From assembly GCF_002087085.1 (NCBI RefSeq), contig NZ_MWQY01000021.1:1-64000 (forward strand): a stretch of DNA of 64,000 nucleotides, read 5' to 3'. Origin of the DNA: Marispirochaeta aestuarii (GTDB taxonomy: Bacteria > Spirochaetota > Spirochaetia > JC444 > Marispirochaetaceae). The notes under the pieces are model-generated. The model was not told the DNA's origin, made no database searches, and saw nothing but the letters and a program-made list of their open reading frames with translations. Each line of letters opens with the position of its first letter. The first letter of the stretch is position 1. The position numbers were made by a program, and so were the translations under genes. Below are positions 61,254 to 64,000 of the stretch, one piece after another.

Positions 61254-62744
61254 ATGAGGACAGTAATAGGGATCGATGTAGGAACCCAAAGCACCAAGGT
61301 TGTCTTCTACGATTATGAAAATAAGCGTATTGCCGCTACAGGCAGCGCGTCTCACAATATCCTGTCCGGGGATGACGGAACCAGCGAACAGGAGGCTTCC
61401 TGGTGGATATCCGCCATTCAGGAGTCCATGTCCCGGGTTCCAGCAGAAATCCGCGAAACAGCCGTTGCGGTCGGGGTCTCAGGACAGCAGCACGGCTTTG
61501 TTCCCCTGGACAAGGACGGAAATGTGCTGTACCGGGTAAAACTCTGGAACGATACATCCACCGTGGCGGAATGCGAGGAGATTACCCGCGCCTTCGGGGG
61601 AGAGGAAAAACTGTTTCAGCAGGCCGGGAACCTTATCCTTCCCGGATACACCGCCGCCAAGATCCTCTGGCTTAAAAAACACAAACCGGAACTCTTTGCC
61701 CGCATGGCCCACGTGCTGCTTCCCCACGATTATGTGAACTTTGTATTGACCGGGGAATACAGCATGGAGTACGGCGACGCCTCGGGTACCGGTCTGCTGA
61801 ACATACGGGATCGCAGCTGGAACGCTGAACTCTGCGGGGTGATCGATCCGAAGCTGATTACCATGCTCCCGGAACACCGGGCTCCCGGAGACGGTGCAGG
61901 CACGGTCAGCGGAGAAGCAGCGGAGCGTTTCGGAATCCCCCGGGGAATTCCCGTTTCCACCGGCGGCGGAGACAACATGATGGCTGCCCTCGGAACAGGC
62001 ACTGTCCGGGACGGACAGGTCAGCATGAGTCTGGGCACATCCGGGACCCTCTTTGCCTTCTCGTCAAAGCCCATAATCGACTCTGCAGGCACCATTGCGG
62101 CTTTCTGCTCATCCAATGACGGATGGCTGCCCCTGTTATGCACCATGAACTGCACCGTGGCGACGGAACAGACCAGAAAGCTCTTTGATGTTGATGTTGA
62201 TCAGCTGGATGCACTGGTCGGCTCCGTCCCTCCCGGCAGCAACGGGGTTACCGTCCTGCCCTTCTTTACCGGCGAGCGGGTGCCGAACCTGCCCTTTGCC
62301 AGGGCAAGCATTATGGGGCTTTCTTCGACAAATACCGGCAGGGAGAACATTCTGAAGGCCTCCATGGAAGCTGCGATTTACGGCATGCGCCTCGGCTTGA
62401 ACAGCCTGTCAGAACTCGGTCTGTCGGCCCGGCAGATTACCCTGACCGGCGGAGGATCGAAGAGCAGGGTTTGGCGGCAACTGGCGGCGGACATCACCGG
62501 TGTCCCGGTCCGGCTGCCAAACTTTCACGACAGCGCAGCACTGGGGGCTGCCCTGCAGGCCCTCTGGTACCGGGATGTTTTTGAAAACACGGCAGGAGTC
62601 TCCTCCATGGCGGATTACGTGGAAGAGCATACCGGCAGCCAGGAGACGGAACTTATTGAACCCGGAAAAAACAGAGACGGATACCAGGAGGGCTACAAAC
62701 GTTACGCCCGTTATATTGAACTGCTGACACCACTGTACAAATAA
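61254..62744 (+). CDS. xylB: Xylulokinase
   Basis: From ATG 61254 (GGAGGAAAA upstream) the 496-residue FGGY kinase has GIDVGTQSTKVVFYD (phosphate-binding loop), GVSGQQHGFVPLD (catalytic Asp region), GDASGTGLLNIRDR and TGGGSKSRVWRQLAADI. It phosphorylates D-xylulose, and the isomerase gene follows 18 bases downstream. The frame to 61176 lacks support. Confidence 0.93.
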   Translation: MRTVIGIDVGTQSTKVVFYDYENKRIAATGSASHNILSGDDGTSEQEASWWISAIQESMSRVPAEIRETAVAVGVSGQQHGFVPLDKDGNVLYRVKLWNDTSTVAECEEITRAFGGEEKLFQQAGNLILPGYTAAKILWLKKHKPELFARMAHVLLPHDYVNFVLTGEYSMEYGDASGTGLLNIRDRSWNAELCGVIDPKLITMLPEHRAPGDGAGTVSGEAAERFGIPRGIPVSTGGGDNMMAALGTGTVRDGQVSMSLGTSGTLFAFSSKPIIDSAGTIAAFCSSNDGWLPLLCTMNCTVATEQTRKLFDVDVDQLDALVGSVPPGSNGVTVLPFFTGERVPNLPFARASIMGLSSTNTGRENILKASMEAAIYGMRLGLNSLSELGLSARQITLTGGGSKSRVWRQLAADITGVPVRLPNFHDSAALGAALQALWYRDVFENTAGVSSMADYVEEHTGSQETELIEPGKNRDGYQEGYKRYARYIELLTPLYK

Positions 62745-62762
62745 ACTCTCAGAGGAGGAGAT

Positions 62763-64000
62763 ATGAGCAAGGTATTTATTGGTGGGAAAGAGTATTTTCC
62801 CGGAATAGGCAAAATCAACTACGAAGGAAAAGAGTCGGACAATCCCCTGGCCTTCAAGTTCTACGACGAGAACTGGATTGTTGCAGGCAAAAGCATGAAG
62901 GAGCATCTGCGTTTCGCCGTCGCCTACTGGCACACCCTGACGGAAGACGGTTCGGATCCCTTCGGCGACGCCACCCAGGACCGTCCCTGGAATCAGGCCA
63001 AGGATCCTTTGAAGGAGGCGGAAGAGAAGGCCGATGCCGCTTTTGAGTTCTTTACAAAACTGGGAGCTCCCTACTACTGCTTCCACGATGTAGACGCAGC
63101 CCCCGATGCCGACGACGTGAAGGAATACGAAAAGAACGTCGAAACCGTCACTTCCATGCTGCTGGAACGGCAGAAGGCAACGGGAATGAAACTCCTGTGG
63201 AATACGGCAAACATGTTTTCCCATCCGCGCTACATGAACGGAGCAGCCACGAACCCGGATTTCCGGGTACTCTCCCGGGCTGCAGTCCAGGTAAAGGCGA
63301 TGCTTGATGCAAACGTAAAGCTGGGGGGAGAAAACTATGTATTCTGGGGCGGCCGTGAAGGATACACCCAGCTCTTCAACACCGACATGAAACGGGAACA
63401 GGAACACCTGGCCCGTTTTCTCTCCTTGGCACGGGATTATGGGCGTAAGATCGGCTTTAAAGGGCCCTTCCTCATCGAACCGAAACCCATGGAACCCTCC
63501 AAGCACCAGTACGACAGCGATGCCGCCGCGGTAATCGCCTTCCTGAAAACCTACGATCTGGCCGGAGATTTCATGATCAACATAGAAGCCAACCATGCCA
63601 CCCTGGCTGGAAAGGCTTTTCCTCACGACCTTGCCGTGGCCGCCAACGCGGGCCTTCTCGGCTCCATTGATGCCAACCGTGGGGATCCCCAGAACGGCTG
63701 GGATACCGACCAGTTTCCCACAGATGTCTACGACGCCACCCACGCAATGCTGGTTGTACTTCAGAACGGTGGGCTTGGAAGCGGCGGCCTGAACTTCGAT
63801 GCCAAGGTACGGCGTAACTCCACCGATCTTGAGGATCTTTTCCATGCCCATATCGGGGGAATGGACACCTTTGCCATCGCCCTGGAGGCAGCGGACAGGA
63901 TAATCGCCCGGGGTCTTGTGAAGAAATTCCGGGACTCCCGCTACGAAAGCTATAACAGCGGCAGGGGAGCAGAGTTTGAGCAGGGTAAACTCAGCTTTGA
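62763..64000 (+). CDS. xylA: Xylose isomerase (5' part, runs off the window)
   Basis: The 412 visible codons from ATG 62763 (GAGGAGG upstream) contain the metal and catalytic motifs of xylose isomerase: YYCFHDVD with the catalytic His, [49 protein letters not shown] and [17 protein letters not shown]. The protein is only slightly cut; the class II enzyme is about 440 residues. No stop is reached before base 64000. Confidence 0.95.
   Translation, partial: MSKVFIGGKEYFPGIGKINYEGKESDNPLAFKFYDENWIVAGKSMKEHLRFAVAYWHTLTEDGSDPFGDATQDRPWNQAKDPLKEAEEKADAAFEFFTKLGAPYYCFHDVDAAPDADDVKEYEKNVETVTSMLLERQKATGMKLLWNTANMFSHPRYMNGAATNPDFRVLSRAAVQVKAMLDANVKLGGENYVFWGGREGYTQLFNTDMKREQEHLARFLSLARDYGRKIGFKGPFLIEPKPMEPSKHQYDSDAAAVIAFLKTYDLAGDFMINIEANHATLAGKAFPHDLAVAANAGLLGSIDANRGDPQNGWDTDQFPTDVYDATHAMLVVLQNGGLGSGGLNFDAKVRRNSTDLEDLFHAHIGGMDTFAIALEAADRIIARGLVKKFRDSRYESYNSGRGAEFEQGKLSF

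Noticed and set aside
62409-63851. A 480-residue open frame antisense to xylB/xylA
   Set aside because: It crosses two confirmed genes and their junction; composition is typical of a shadow.
1-64000. CRISPR arrays, tRNA, rRNA, complete insertion sequences
   Set aside because: No regularly spaced repeats, no cloverleaf or rRNA-like segments and no transposase gene with terminal repeats were recognised by reading; a tRNAscan, CRISPR and IS search would be decisive.

Overview
The window reads as chromosomal DNA of a diderm (outer-membrane) bacterium. It encodes lipobox lipoproteins, outer-membrane barrels, an usher and an eukaryote-like isoleucyl-tRNA synthetase. The overall gene style suggests a free-living, sediment or marine type spirochaete, but that placement is an inference and not proven by any single gene. 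Base composition shifts visibly: roughly 1-20 kb is AT-rich, as is usual for transferred surface-polysaccharide genes, and about 30-64 kb is GC-richer.

Layout. (1) 0.2-20.8 kb is a surface-polysaccharide locus, almost entirely on the minus strand. It holds a VOC protein, a P-loop kinase, an FGE-fold protein, a BNR lipoprotein, GT4 and several GT2 glycosyltransferases, a hexapeptide acyltransferase, a glycosyltransferase-methyltransferase fusion, a Wzx-type flippase, an FrhB-like and a pyruvyltransferase-like protein, a Wzy-type polymerase, a split PssD/PssE transferase, an outer-membrane barrel and a lipoprotein. (2) 21.0-29.5 kb is a lasso-peptide biosynthesis cluster. In transcription order it encodes B1 (RRE/PqqD), B2 (leader peptidase), C (cyclase), a 40-residue precursor too short for routine ORF calling, an HPr-kinase-like tailoring kinase, an ABC exporter and a lipoprotein subtilase, with a convergent nucleotidyltransferase. 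(3) 29.8-38.5 kb is a second part of the polysaccharide locus. It encodes a VpsT/CsgD-like regulator, a PilZ protein, an initiating sugar transferase with a degenerate GGDEF-like N-terminus, two acyl-carrier-like proteins (one without its serine), an NadE-like ligase, AsnB, an acyl-CoA ligase and a phosphopantetheinyl transferase. (4) 38.9-53.8 kb is mostly housekeeping: lipoproteins, HisF/HisH, IleS, a four-domain CoA-disulfide-reductase/rhodanese/TusA/DsrE protein, a Cache-PAS-GGDEF diguanylate cyclase, a dicarboxylate symporter, an Ldh-type dehydrogenase, a UPF0303 protein and an MFS transporter. (5) 53.8-60.3 kb is a Csu-like chaperone-usher pilus operon with a textbook sigma-54 promoter and an adjacent NtrC-type regulator. 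(6) 60.3-64.0 kb is a xylose module (AraC regulator, xylB, xylA running off the edge).

How it fits together. The lasso cluster is the most notable system. The precursor has the exact leader spacing YxxPxLxxxGxxxxxT and a core with Gly1 and Asp9, so a nine-residue ring is predicted. The cyclase gene appears to start at CTG inside a CTGA overlap, and a 25-bp near-perfect inverted repeat brackets the precursor gene. The cluster is nested between the initiation module and the glycosyltransferase module of a surface-polysaccharide locus that carries three separate c-di-GMP-type signatures. No tRNA, rRNA, CRISPR array or complete insertion sequence was recognised.
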